24,907 bases of DNA from a bacterium (GCA_029007415.1 JAQXHT010000011.1:1-24907), one strand, 5' to 3'; counted from the stretch's first letter, positions 1-6,765 are shown. Notes: generated by a model from the sequence alone, not told the origin. Made by a program: numbers and translations.

Positions 1-219
1 ATGTTTAGCACAATATTCTTCTAGTAAAACTTTTTCTTCTTCACTTTCTTTTCTCTTCCCATGATTAACATGCGCACAAATTAGTTTTATGTTTATTTTT
101 TTTCTAAGCATTAATAACGTATGAAATAATGCCATGGAATCTGGTCCATAACTACATCCAAATACTATTACATCATCATCTTTTATTTTTATATCTTTAT
201 ATAGTAATTCTACATCCAT
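1..219 (-). CDS. tilS: tRNA(Ile)-lysidine synthetase, N-terminal part (cut by window edge)
   Basis: TilS converts the wobble C of tRNA-Ile(CAU) to lysidine using ATP and lysine, so that the tRNA reads AUA. The first 73 codons are present and the frame runs off the left edge. Visible features are the N-type ATP pyrophosphatase loop, reading CSYGPDSMAL at about residues 20-29, and the following HVNHGKRKES stretch, close to the family's HVNHxLRxES. The loop is normally SGGxDS; here the second glycine-rich position is Tyr (SYGPDS). The ATG at 219 is preceded by a good Shine-Dalgarno (GAGGTGG, 224-230). It follows divIC by 25 bp, and tilS lies downstream of the divIC region in B. subtilis too. Identification is firm; whether the loop variant affects activity is unknown. 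Confidence 0.9.
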   Translation of the reverse strand, partial: MDVELLYKDIKIKDDDVIVFGCSYGPDSMALFHTLLMLRKKINIKLICAHVNHGKRKESEEEKVLLEEYCAKH

Positions 220-244
220 TTTTCCACCTCAATAAAAAGAATAC

Positions 245-541
245 CTATTTATCTTCAGGTATTCTAAGAATATATTCTCCATCTTTTGAATAATAATACT
301 TTTCTCTTGCATACCTTGCTACATAATCTGCATCTTGTAGTTTTAAAACATCTGCTTTTAGTTCATTTTCTTTATCTTTCAAACTAGCAAGTTCCTTAGT
401 AAGTTCTTTCTTTTCTTTATATTTACTATAGATACTAACCCAGTATTTTCCTACAGTATAGGTTGTGAATACTATCATAGCAAGAGAAAAAACACATAGA
501 AAAAAGGGACCCATCTTCTTTTTTTTCTTCTTTTTAGCCAT
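245..541 (-). CDS. divIC: DivIC/FtsB-type septum formation initiator
   Basis: Small bitopic cell-division protein of the DivIC/FtsB family, which with FtsL and DivIB/FtsQ activates septal wall synthesis. The start chosen here gives 98 residues: a seven-lysine cytoplasmic N-terminus, one membrane span (about residues 12-31) and a heptad-rich coiled coil (about 40-72). The tail YVARYAREKYYYSKDGEYI matches the family's signature near the C-terminus. The frame is open 18 codons further upstream, but the ATG at 541 is preferred because GGGTGAT lies just upstream at normal spacing and the extra residues look like untranslated sequence. It follows yabP-yabQ as in B. subtilis. Family assignment is secure; partner proteins are outside the window. 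Confidence 0.87.
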   Translation of the reverse strand: MAKKKKKKKMGPFFLCVFSLAMIVFTTYTVGKYWVSIYSKYKEKKELTKELASLKDKENELKADVLKLQDADYVARYAREKYYYSKDGEYILRIPEDK

Positions 542-600
542 AATATCACCCACTTTTCCTGATAATATTATAGACTTTTTTTCTAAGTTTTGCAAATTAA

Positions 601-891
601 CTAAGGGCTTTTTTGAAATCTTGACATTATTTTCTGTATTTTTCTATAAGTAAGTAAATAACCTAAGAAAATTAACAAGTAAAAAAGTGGATGAATCATT
701 GCATTATTTATCTTTTTCATTGATATAAAATATAGTAATGCCATATCTAAGGAGAAAAGAATGTTACCAATTATCTTTATTGTTTTTTTACTTTGAAATA
801 GAAATTTATAGTTAATAGTAATAAGAAACGATAATAATACTCCATATAGTCCTGAAAAAAAGATGGATATGATTTGTGTTTTTAAACTCAT
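601..891 (-). CDS. yabQ: YabQ-like sporulation membrane protein
   Basis: A 96-residue protein with about three hydrophobic segments (roughly residues 8-25, 38-57 and 66-84) and a basic C-terminus. It resembles the N-terminal membrane part of YabQ, which in B. subtilis is needed for spore cortex formation and localises to forespore membranes; it is shorter than the B. subtilis protein. The strongest support is position: it lies between yabP and divIC, and its ATG overlaps the yabP TAA by one base (TAATG), so the two are translationally coupled. The sequence is divergent, so the call depends on both context and weak similarity. Confidence 0.75.
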   Translation of the reverse strand: MSLKTQIISIFFSGLYGVLLSFLITINYKFLFQSKKTIKIIGNILFSLDMALLYFISMKKINNAMIHPLFYLLIFLGYLLTYRKIQKIMSRFQKSP

Positions 892-1187
892 TATTTAAAC
901 AATCTTTGAAAGATACTACTTCCATCTTTTTCATTCTTAGAATTATCTTCTATATAGGTAAAGCTGTTAACATAACCTTTGATTGATACATTTCCCGATA
1001 TGGTGTCTAATTTTATAAGTTCTAAGCCATCACCTTTCACTACTAAGAATCCCATAGTGGTTTCTATCAAAAACTCTTCTTTATCAAAATTTTCTATTTT
1101 TTTTACTCCAGTTATTAAAAGGTTCTTTCTTTCCGTTAGAGTTATACTGTGGTTATAGTTACTTATTATTGTCTCTTTAGTTTCCAT
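891..1187 (-). CDS. yabP: YabP family sporulation protein
   Basis: A 98-residue YabP/YqfC-family protein. The diagnostic core is LLITGVKKIENFDKEEFLIE followed by TTMGFLVVKGDGLELIKLD and a glycine-rich turn near GNVSIKG, which aligns along its whole length with B. subtilis YabP, including the ending in xLFK. YabP is required for cortex assembly and is made in the mother cell. A strong Shine-Dalgarno (AGGAGGAG) precedes the ATG at 1187. It starts a three-gene unit yabP-yabQ-divIC, downstream of a terminator that closes spoVG, so it likely has its own promoter. High confidence in family; role inferred from B. subtilis. Confidence 0.92.
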   Translation of the reverse strand: METKETIISNYNHSITLTERKNLLITGVKKIENFDKEEFLIETTMGFLVVKGDGLELIKLDTISGNVSIKGYVNSFTYIEDNSKNEKDGSSIFQRLFK

Positions 1188-1200
1188 CTATTCTCCTCCT

Positions 1201-1223
1201 ACTATAGAGTATGAATTAAAAAA
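1201..1223 (-). promoter_or_regulatory. Candidate yabP promoter
   Basis: Two readings of the same bases are possible on the minus strand. One is a vegetative-type pair, TTACCA (1224-1229) and TATAGT (1201-1206), 17 bp apart. The other is CATACTCT (1206-1213), which matches seven of eight positions of the sigma-E -10 consensus CATACANT and would suit a mother-cell gene; I see no convincing sigma-E -35. The element is supported by the terminator just upstream, which would otherwise leave yabP without a transcript. Confidence 0.35.
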
Positions 1224-1230
1224 TGGTAAA

Positions 1231-1259
1231 AGAACAAAAAAAGAAGAACTAGTCTTCTT
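1231..1259 (-). terminator. Intrinsic terminator after spoVG
   Basis: On the minus strand AAGAAGA, a 5-nt loop and TCTTCTT form a 7-bp hairpin (arms 1253-1259 and 1241-1247), followed by a U-rich tract (A run 1234-1242 on the plus strand). It begins 8 bp after the spoVG stop. The stem is AT-rich, so efficiency may be moderate. Confidence 0.7.
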
Positions 1260-1266
1260 ATAATTA

Positions 1267-1536
1267 CTATTCTTCAGAATCCAAAGTATTTTGGTAAGCT
1301 TCTAGAATTTTATCTTGAAACATTGCTCTTACTTCAGGATTGATTGGATGAGCTATATCACGATATCCTCCAGTAGGAGTTTTTCTACTTGGCATTGCAA
1401 TGAATAAACCATTTTCTCCTTCAATGATTCTGATATCATGAACTGCAAAACTATCATCCAATAAGACAGATGCAATTCCTCTCATACGAGAGCCTTCTTT
1501 GTCAACTTTTCGTACAGTGACTGATGTAATTTCCAT
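1267..1536 (-). CDS. spoVG: SpoVG regulator
   Basis: An 89-residue SpoVG. It matches the family closely from the first residue: MEITSVTVRKV, then AVHDIRIIEGENGLFIAMPS, then RDIAHPINPEVRAMFQ. SpoVG is a small nucleic-acid-binding regulator that affects septation in sporulating Bacillus and gene expression in other Bacilli. The ATG at 1536 has a strong Shine-Dalgarno (AAGGAGGAAG). Two tandem sigma-A-like promoters lie upstream and a terminator follows, so it may be a single-gene transcript in addition to read-through from veg. In B. subtilis spoVG sits near purR and gcaD; here it has moved next to veg and yabP. Confidence 0.97.
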   Translation of the reverse strand: MEITSVTVRKVDKEGSRMRGIASVLLDDSFAVHDIRIIEGENGLFIAMPSRKTPTGGYRDIAHPINPEVRAMFQDKILEAYQNTLDSEE

Positions 1537-1576
1537 ATATCTTCCTCCTTTTAAAGCACTGACACTTTATACTTTA

Positions 1577-1605
1577 ATTCTATCTTATCTTTTTTGTAAT
1601 TGCAA
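1577..1605 (-). promoter_or_regulatory. Candidate proximal spoVG promoter
   Basis: Minus-strand TTGCAA (1600-1605), a 17-bp spacer and TAGAAT (1577-1582), about 40 bp before the spoVG start. A good sigma-A-type match in the only sizeable gap between veg and spoVG. The sigma-H -35 known for B. subtilis spoVG is not evident. Confidence 0.5.
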
Positions 1606-1609
1606 GAAG

Positions 1610-1639
1610 TTTATAGGCACTTGACAGCAAACACGTCAA
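1610..1639 (-). promoter_or_regulatory. Candidate distal spoVG promoter
   Basis: Minus-strand TTGACG (1634-1639), an 18-bp spacer and TATAAA (1610-1615). The -35 overlaps the veg stop codon. A short inverted repeat (TTGAC/GTCAA, 1621-1639) overlaps the -35; it has no U tract, so it is not a terminator and could be an operator. Confidence 0.45.
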
Positions 1640-1854
1640 CTGATTATTTCAACACTTTCTGTTATTAAATCACTATAACTAAATGACTTAATTTTATTTT
1701 CTTCTCCTTCTAATCTAACTAAAAATATTGAAGGATAAAGTTCAATTATTTCTCCATTAAATTCTTCTATTTGATTTCGACTGCCATTAACTTTAAAATG
1801 TAAAATTGTTCCTTCTTTTTCTTTGATTTTGCTTCTCATGCTGTCTAGATTCAT
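1636..1854 (-). CDS. veg: Veg protein
   Basis: A 72-residue Veg-family protein. The shared features are a lysine-rich N-terminus, the central VNGSRNQIEEFNGEI segment (B. subtilis NGGRRKTIERSG), then YPSIFLVRLEG, SYSDLITESVEI. In B. subtilis Veg is abundant and stimulates biofilm formation by antagonising SinR-type repression; the biochemical activity is not established. That link is notable because a TasA/SipW-like locus lies 2 kb away here. The ATG overlaps the yabG stop by 4 bp (ATGA), so the two genes are translationally coupled; yabG-veg adjacency is the same in B. subtilis. Confidence 0.93.
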   Translation of the reverse strand: MNLDSMRSKIKEKEGTILHFKVNGSRNQIEEFNGEIIELYPSIFLVRLEGEENKIKSFSYSDLITESVEIIS

Positions 1855-2630
1855 CTTGGATACCCCACATACATAGTACCGTTAGTAATAATTCCTCCCA
1901 TACCAGCACTTCCGTAATGAGTTTTATCTATAAGTGGTATTAGGTCAATTGCTTTATTTACAGGAGAAAGAGCTACACAAGAAGCTACTATTGCTGGGTC
2001 TAGGGCATGAATATTTATTCTTTTAGGACTTGAAGCAAAGTTACTTCCTGCTTTTATTAATTCCTCATAGTTTGATTGACAAGCCCCAGCTATTATTATC
2101 AGTTTGTCTTGATTTTTTTCATACATTCTAGCCTTTTTTATAGCATTAACAAAGTTTTCTGAATTTTGATAATTTTCTATTTTACTTTTATCTTTGGCAT
2201 GTTTTTTTAAAAAATCATGTCCTGTTATTACTACTATATCTGGTTTATATTTTTCTAATGTGTCTGTTATTACGTCTTCTATTTCGCTTTCTTTAACCTT
2301 TATACCATATGCTTCTAAATGCATATCTTTATAAAAGTTGATACATCTATCTAAATAAAATTTATCAGAATCAAACTGAACTATTTTACCAGGTAAATAA
2401 AAGTATTCATTTCTATCTAATGAGATTAAACTTTCTACTTTTTCAATATCTATTCTATCTGTTTCTTTTTTTACTGACACTTTGTTTAAATCATCTAATT
2501 CACTATCTGCATAAAGCCTAACATCTACTCCTCTTAGATAAGCTATATCATCGTCTATATCGATTATTTGAAAGACTAAGTCGTTATTATAAGACTGTCT
2601 AGTTACATAGTCACCTAGCTTAAAATTCAT
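1851..2630 (-). CDS. yabG: YabG sporulation-specific cysteine protease
   Basis: A 259-residue YabG-family protease, which in B. subtilis and clostridia trims spore coat and cortex-associated proteins. The N-terminal segment MNFKLGDYVTRQSYNNDLVF aligns with the family start. The presumed catalytic residues are His138 (VITGHD) and Cys184 (AGACQSNYEE), followed by the conserved AGSNFASSPKRINIHALDP. Length is a little below the B. subtilis protein, with a shorter linker around residues 50-70. The ATG at 2630 has GGGTGAT as its Shine-Dalgarno. It lies between rsmA and veg, as in B. subtilis. Strong evidence for sporulation capacity. Confidence 0.96.
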   Translation of the reverse strand: MNFKLGDYVTRQSYNNDLVFQIIDIDDDIAYLRGVDVRLYADSELDDLNKVSVKKETDRIDIEKVESLISLDRNEYFYLPGKIVQFDSDKFYLDRCINFYKDMHLEAYGIKVKESEIEDVITDTLEKYKPDIVVITGHDFLKKHAKDKSKIENYQNSENFVNAIKKARMYEKNQDKLIIIAGACQSNYEELIKAGSNFASSPKRINIHALDPAIVASCVALSPVNKAIDLIPLIDKTHYGSAGMGGIITNGTMYVGYPR

Positions 2631-2668
2631 CTAATCACCCAGTAGAGTTTATGCAAGAATGGTATAAA

Positions 2669-3463
2669 TTATTTATAAAGTTTATTTGCTATATCCACAA
2701 ATACATTACAATCCAATTGTTCTGCTCTAACGCTTAAGTCTAGATTATACTTTTCTAAGACTTCACTTACTAAGTTCAAATCATATTTTTTTAAATTGTT
2801 TCTTAGTGTTTTTCTTTTAAATTGAAAACTATCGTGAACTATTTGTTGAAAAAATTCTTCATTTATCAATTTTTCCTTTGTTTCTTTTGGTTTAAAAGAT
2901 ACTACTACGCTATCTACATTAGGCTTAGGAATAAATTCTTCTCTGCTTACTAAAAATTCTTTTTTTGTATCGAAGTAATATCTTAATAAAACAGTTAATG
3001 CACCATATTCTTTTTTTCCTGGCATAGATGTAAATCTTTCTCCTACCTCTTTTTGTACCATCATCACAATTTTACTAAAATAAAGTCCAGAATTTATTAA
3101 TTTAAAAAGTATTGGAGTTGTTATATAATAAGGAACATTACTTACAAAATATAAATTTTTATATTGATAATTGGTTAAGTCTTCTTTAATATCTTGTTTT
3201 AAGAAATCGCCAAAATAAATAGAAATATTATATGCTCCTCCTAAATTTTTTACTAGTATATCTTCTAGAGTTTTATCTATTTCGTAACATAATACTTCTC
3301 CTTTATTTTTTAGATATTTAGTTAATGCACCTGCTCCTGGTCCTACTTCAATTATCAAAGATTCATCTTTAATATCTGCTACTTCTACAATTTTTTCTAA
3401 TACATTTTCATTTTTTAAAAAGTTTTGACCAAATTTTTTCTTAAATTGAAATTTCTCATTCAT
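2669..3463 (-). CDS. rsmA: 16S rRNA A1518/A1519 N6-dimethyltransferase
   Basis: RsmA/KsgA dimethylates two adjacent adenosines in the helix 45 loop of 16S rRNA using SAM, late in 30S assembly. All expected motifs are seen in 264 residues: GQNFL (12-16), SAM motif I IEVGPGAGALT (38-48), the acidic EID (61-63), the catalytic NVPYYITTP (109-117) and the C-terminal FIPKPNVDSVVV. Length is normal. The ATG at 3463 has AGAGG upstream at suitable spacing. It is the first gene after the terminator of the secretion locus, with a TATAAT 27 bp upstream of the start, so it may head a transcript through yabG and veg. Confidence 0.97.
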   Translation of the reverse strand: MNEKFQFKKKFGQNFLKNENVLEKIVEVADIKDESLIIEVGPGAGALTKYLKNKGEVLCYEIDKTLEDILVKNLGGAYNISIYFGDFLKQDIKEDLTNYQYKNLYFVSNVPYYITTPILFKLINSGLYFSKIVMMVQKEVGERFTSMPGKKEYGALTVLLRYYFDTKKEFLVSREEFIPKPNVDSVVVSFKPKETKEKLINEEFFQQIVHDSFQFKRKTLRNNLKKYDLNLVSEVLEKYNLDLSVRAEQLDCNVFVDIANKLYK

Positions 3464-3489
3464 ATTAAAACCTCTTTCTCAATGTTGTT

Positions 3490-3495
3490 ATTATA
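3490..3495 (-). promoter_or_regulatory. Candidate -10 element for rsmA
   Basis: A perfect TATAAT on the minus strand between the upstream terminator and rsmA. No good -35 at 16-18 bp is visible, so this is offered only because a promoter is needed here. Confidence 0.35.
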
Positions 3496-3533
3496 TCATA
3501 GATATTTTGTTAAATTTTATAACTTTATTAGAT

Positions 3534-3566
3534 AAAAAAAAGAAAAGTCTACTTTTTTAACTTTTC
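3534..3566 (-). terminator. Terminator of the sipW operon
   Basis: Minus-strand GAAAAGT (3560-3566) and ACTTTTC (3542-3548) form a 7-bp stem around an 11-nt loop, followed by eight U (3534-3541). The last gene's TAG stop (3549-3551) is in the loop, so terminator and stop overlap. Confidence 0.7.
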
Positions 3567-3983
3567 CTTGGCTGGTTGAATCATAAATAATATATTAGAA
3601 ACTGATAAACCATATAGCATTATTTTCATATAAGATATGAATGTATTAAAATAGTTAAAATCAATTCCATAGCCATACTTTTCATTAAGTACCATATTTT
3701 TATCAGCAAATGCTCTATAACCTACTACTATTATTGTAGTAAAAATTATGCATGCTGTTAAGTTATAAAATATGTTATTATTAACACCTTCTTGTTTAAA
3801 TACAAGATTAATTATAAATAATAAGAAGATAATTAAGAATGGGAAAAATTCTGGCAGTAATGTTGCAAAACTTTTTTCTAGTCTAACATTCATTCTTACC
3901 ATTATAAATAAGGTAATTGCAAATGCGCCTAGTAGTAAGATATATTTCAATATTGCAAATATAATATTTAATATTTTCTTCAT
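3549..3983 (-). CDS. Four-span membrane protein of the TasA/SipW-like locus
   Basis: I do not recognise this 144-residue protein. It has about four hydrophobic spans (roughly residues 5-28, 40-62, 72-92 and 112-135) with a short polar loop rich in Tyr, Phe and Asn between the third and fourth. The C-terminus ends in lysines and is probably cytoplasmic. It is the last gene of the coupled unit: its ATG is 1 bp after the preceding stop and its Shine-Dalgarno (AGGAGG) lies inside the preceding gene. No catalytic motif is visible. A role in anchoring, export or assembly of the neighbouring surface proteins is inference from position only. Confidence 0.72.
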   Translation of the reverse strand: MKKILNIIFAILKYILLLGAFAITLFIMVRMNVRLEKSFATLLPEFFPFLIIFLLFIINLVFKQEGVNNNIFYNLTACIIFTTIIVVGYRAFADKNMVLNEKYGYGIDFNYFNTFISYMKIMLYGLSVSNILFMIQPAKEKLKK

Positions 3984-3984
3984 A

Positions 3985-4674
3985 TTAACCTCCTATTACT
4001 TCGTTATGATACCAATTTGAAAGTTCTACCAAAAGGTCTAATGTATTTTGATAATTGGTATTAATTGAATTATAACTATCTTTAGCTAAGAAGAAAATAC
4101 TTGATTTACTTATATCGTTTGTAAAGTAATAATTATCGGCATTTTCTAGACTTGAAGTAATATAACCATTACTTGATAATTGTTCATTAATAGTTGTTTT
4201 GATAAATGGTCTTATATTTTTTAAACTTTCAATATTAAAACTATTATCTTCATCAATAAAAGTATTTAATTGCATTACAACACAATCATTTAAAATATTG
4301 TTTTGATAAAATTTTCCCAATTTATAAACATCACTTAATTCTACAGTTTGTTTACTAGTTAATTCCTTATAATCATCACTTTCAAATGCTTTAACACAAT
4401 TATTTAATTTAATTTGAATACTATTCATGTCATATATATTATTTCTTCCTTGATATGAATTTTGTTGATATGAATTTATATTAGTTTTTATTGTTTCTAA
4501 TTTTTCTTTTGTTTTTTGTTCATTAACAACTACTTCGCTGCTAACATCAACTTTTGTACTTAATTCTTTGTAATGATAGAAATTTAAAAATAATAGAAAG
4601 AAAGAAAAACCAAAAACTAGACCAGTTAGTGCATAAGCAAATATATTTATATATTCTAATAACATTTTTTTCAT
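3985..4674 (-). CDS. Single-span anchored extracellular protein of the TasA/SipW-like locus
   Basis: A 229-residue protein of unknown family. One strong membrane segment (about residues 8-31) follows a short basic N-terminus; the rest is polar and Asn/Ser/Tyr-rich, with a likely helical stretch around 45-80, and is predicted to lie outside the cell. There are two cysteines in the external part (LNNCVKAF and NDCVVMQ) that could form a disulphide. Its ATG overlaps the stop of the preceding gene by one base (TAATG), so the two proteins are made together. No TasA-type signature is visible. Function not known. Confidence 0.75.
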   Translation of the reverse strand: MKKMLLEYINIFAYALTGLVFGFSFFLLFLNFYHYKELSTKVDVSSEVVVNEQKTKEKLETIKTNINSYQQNSYQGRNNIYDMNSIQIKLNNCVKAFESDDYKELTSKQTVELSDVYKLGKFYQNNILNDCVVMQLNTFIDEDNSFNIESLKNIRPFIKTTINEQLSSNGYITSSLENADNYYFTNDISKSSIFFLAKDSYNSINTNYQNTLDLLVELSNWYHNEVIGG

Positions 4675-5189
4675 TAATTATTCTCCTTTACTATTATGTT
4701 AACTTTATAGGCATAACTTTTATTTTCCCAAGTGTCTTTTTCAACTGAATTTGGTATATATACTTTAAGTTCATAATTATTAGTCTTACCAGCCATAACA
4801 TATCTTTCATCTAAGATATTGTTTTTTACTTTTGCTAAGTTTCCTTTTTTTATAATTTTGCCATTAAGTAATAATTCATAATTTAACTGACTTTTAGAAA
4901 TTTTTGCTTCCGTAATATTTACTTCTTCAAAAACAACTTTATAAGAACTTTTAAAATCATTTACATTTTTTATACTGAATTTATAATTTGGAACAGATTG
5001 TGCTTCGCTTTCAGTCATTGGCACTAAATTTTCATTTAATGCTACTTCATCACTTTCTTTTTGAACTTGTAATGTATTTATTTTTCCAATATCGCCATAG
5101 TAAAAGACTTTATACCAAAGAAATGATGTACAAATTACAAAAGCAAAAAGAAGAATTCCTCCCAAAGCAAGAAATATTCTCTTTGTCAT
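4674..5189 (-). CDS. Divergent, membrane-anchored TasA/camelysin-like protein
   Basis: A 171-residue protein with an N-terminal membrane span (about residues 5-27) and an external domain. Although it looks unique, its order of motifs parallels the TasA-like proteins upstream: LVPMTESEAQSVPNYKFSIK corresponds to their xLPMTDxxGKxLxGxxxxFDFTV, and AGKTNNYELKVYIPN followed by YAYKVNI corresponds to their YRLRMWVxx and YxLxVNVY endings. The signal-peptidase region AAF is missing, so it probably stays anchored. Its ATG overlaps the sipW TAA by one base. I infer a fifth, non-cleaved member acting as a membrane base or assembly partner, comparable in concept to accessory proteins of TasA fibres. Confidence 0.72.
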   Translation of the reverse strand: MTKRIFLALGGILLFAFVICTSFLWYKVFYYGDIGKINTLQVQKESDEVALNENLVPMTESEAQSVPNYKFSIKNVNDFKSSYKVVFEEVNITEAKISKSQLNYELLLNGKIIKKGNLAKVKNNILDERYVMAGKTNNYELKVYIPNSVEKDTWENKSYAYKVNIIVKENN

Positions 5190-5998
5190 TACCTATATCT
5201 TCTCCTTTCTGTTTTCGTATTACTATCTATCTTTTTAGATTTTTCCTTTATTTTTTTTTGTTTTGTTATTTCTTTTTCTTTATTTTTTTCTTTTAGTTCT
5301 TCTTTCTTTTCTTTAACTTGTTCTTTGCTTTTGTTTTCTTTTTGATTATTAGGATCATTTTTTATTGTTTTAATTATTTTAATTATGTCTGCTCCAATAA
5401 TCCCTACTGTTGGAACGATGATTAATAATACCCATCCTACTACACTACTTAATATATATTGTATATATCCAAGCTTTGGTAAACGTATAAGAACTTTACC
5501 ATAGATAGTATCAAAGGTTTGACGTGAAGCATCTTCAGTGTTATTAGCATCCCCTTTTGTTGTAAATAGATACTTACCATCGTCTGTTTTTTCAATTTTT
5601 CTTACTCTATGTGTAACTGTTACTCCAGAACTACGGTAATCAGTTGAGTTAAAAGTTATTACATCTCCCACTTTTATTTTTGATGGATCTTTTACCCTCA
5701 TTGTTACAATTACATCTAATACGTTTATATTTGGCACCATACTTGGACTTACTATCGTATAGGCAGATACTAGTGGTGGTTTCGTTACACCTTTTTTCAA
5801 ATTATTTCGTTGGTCTAAAAAATTTACAATTATTAGTAAAAATACTAAAATCATTATTAGTAAAACTGAATACATAATAACTGTAAATATATAATGTACT
5901 ATTCTTTTCAATTTCTCAAAAAAAGAAAGATTAGAAAATGGTACTGTCATAGCTATTTCATTATCTTTCAAATTTATCACCCGCTTATCATTCTCCAC
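5189..5998 (-). CDS. sipW: ER-type (SipW-like) signal peptidase I
   Basis: Signal peptidase of the ER/archaeal type, which in Bacillus processes TasA, TapA and camelysin precursors. The Ser-His-Asp arrangement is visible: Ser86 in IVSPSMVP, His130 in VTVTHRVRKI where classical bacterial enzymes have Lys, and Asp150/Asp156 in TKGDANNTED. There are membrane spans at about 35-60 and 180-208, then an unusual 60-residue cytoplasmic tail made almost entirely of Lys, Glu, Gln and Asn. Start is uncertain: the frame opens with GTG at 5998 without a Shine-Dalgarno; a TTG at 5971 has GGGTGAT just upstream and may be the real start. It lies between its likely substrates, as SipW does in B. subtilis and B. 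cereus. Confidence 0.93.
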   Translation of the reverse strand: MENDKRVINLKDNEIAMTVPFSNLSFFEKLKRIVHYIFTVIMYSVLLIMILVFLLIIVNFLDQRNNLKKGVTKPPLVSAYTIVSPSMVPNINVLDVIVTMRVKDPSKIKVGDVITFNSTDYRSSGVTVTHRVRKIEKTDDGKYLFTTKGDANNTEDASRQTFDTIYGKVLIRLPKLGYIQYILSSVVGWVLLIIVPTVGIIGADIIKIIKTIKNDPNNQKENKSKEQVKEKKEELKEKNKEKEITKQKKIKEKSKKIDSNTKTERRRYR

Positions 5999-6044
5999 TA
6001 TTATAAGTGTACCACATCTTTATTTGTTTTAAAATAGAAGTTTA

Positions 6045-6671
6045 TTATTTAGCTTTAGCATTAGCATGAAGTGATACTTGAACCGTGAATGTTTTTTGAG
6101 TTGCATCTACTTTAGTATTTTCATCCACCCACATTCTCAAACGATAGTTATCAGTTTTACTTGCATCAACTGTATTCTTATATAGCAACATTGTTCCTTT
6201 TTCACTTCCAATATCTGTTGTTGAAGTTAATGGTATAAAATGTTGGGGTTTCATTACCTCTTCGTATCCTCCACCAATTTTCTTTTCTAAATATAATTTT
6301 ACTTCATTATTTTTTAAAGTTGAAGTATCTTGTTTTTGTCCAGAAATTTCATATGTAATAGCTGCATTTCCTTGAATAGTTGATGTTACACTAAAATCAA
6401 AATATTGATTAGTTCCAGACATTGCTTTTCCACTTTCATCGGTCATTGGCATTGCGTTAGTGATTGTTATTCCGTTTGTATCTTCTGTATAGTCTAGCGA
6501 TATTCTTCCGGTTGTGATAGAATTTGTCTTATCTCCTTTTTTTGTTACTGTTACTGATATAGCAGATATTCCTATTACTAGTAAAATTAAAAGTAATAAA
6601 ATAATAAGTACAAAGTATAATTTTTCTCTTTTTTCCTCTTTTAGTTCTTCTTTCTTTTCTTCTTTTCTCAT
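6045..6671 (-). CDS. TasA/camelysin-like protein, apparently non-cleaved (fourth paralogue)
   Basis: A 208-residue member of the same family as the three genes upstream, with the shared core TGRISLDYTEDTNGITITNA, PMTDESGKAMSGTNQYFDFS and the C-terminal YRLRMWVDE. It differs at the N-terminus: a Lys/Glu-rich cytoplasmic stretch (residues 2-17) precedes the membrane span (18-37), and the SFAAF cleavage region of the others is replaced by SAISVTV. It may therefore remain as a membrane anchor. The ATG at 6671 is preferred to one 15 codons upstream because AGGAG (6683-6687) precedes it. It has its own promoter and is 46 bp before sipW without a terminator, so it is probably the first gene of the sipW operon. 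Confidence 0.85.
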   Translation of the reverse strand: MRKEEKKEELKEEKREKLYFVLIILLLLILLVIGISAISVTVTKKGDKTNSITTGRISLDYTEDTNGITITNAMPMTDESGKAMSGTNQYFDFSVTSTIQGNAAITYEISGQKQDTSTLKNNEVKLYLEKKIGGGYEEVMKPQHFIPLTSTTDIGSEKGTMLLYKNTVDASKTDNYRLRMWVDENTKVDATQKTFTVQVSLHANAKAK

Positions 6672-6698
6672 AAACCAGGACACTCCTATTCTGTTTAA

Positions 6699-6727
6699 AT
6701 TGTAGCATACTTTCATTTTATGGTAAA
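6699..6727 (-). promoter_or_regulatory. Promoter of the sipW operon
   Basis: Minus-strand TTTACC (6722-6727), a 17-bp spacer and TACAAT (6699-6704) with a TGC extension directly before the -10. It lies between the terminator of the third tandem subunit gene and the fourth paralogue, so the operon can be expressed separately from the subunit genes. Confidence 0.6.
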
Positions 6728-6754
6728 GAAAAAAGTGTCAGAGATTAGACACTT
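6723..6754 (-). terminator. Terminator of third tandem subunit gene
   Basis: Minus-strand AAGTGTC, loop TAATCTCT, GACACTT (arms 6748-6754 and 6733-6739), then a U-rich tract. The same hairpin occurs after each of the three tandem genes. Its 8-nt loop is complementary, with two G-U pairs, to the GGAGGTTA of the leaders of these genes. Confidence 0.85.
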
Positions 6755-6765
6755 AACTGTATTCA

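Noticed and set aside
5251..5259. A9 run in the sipW tail as programmed slippage
   Set aside because: It lies in a low-complexity Lys-rich tail after the catalytic and membrane parts; truncation there would have little effect, and it shows that such runs arise by composition.
4988..5296. Plus-strand frame opposite sipW and the gene after it
   Set aside because: Antisense shadow; runs of Phe come from the Lys-rich tail of SipW.
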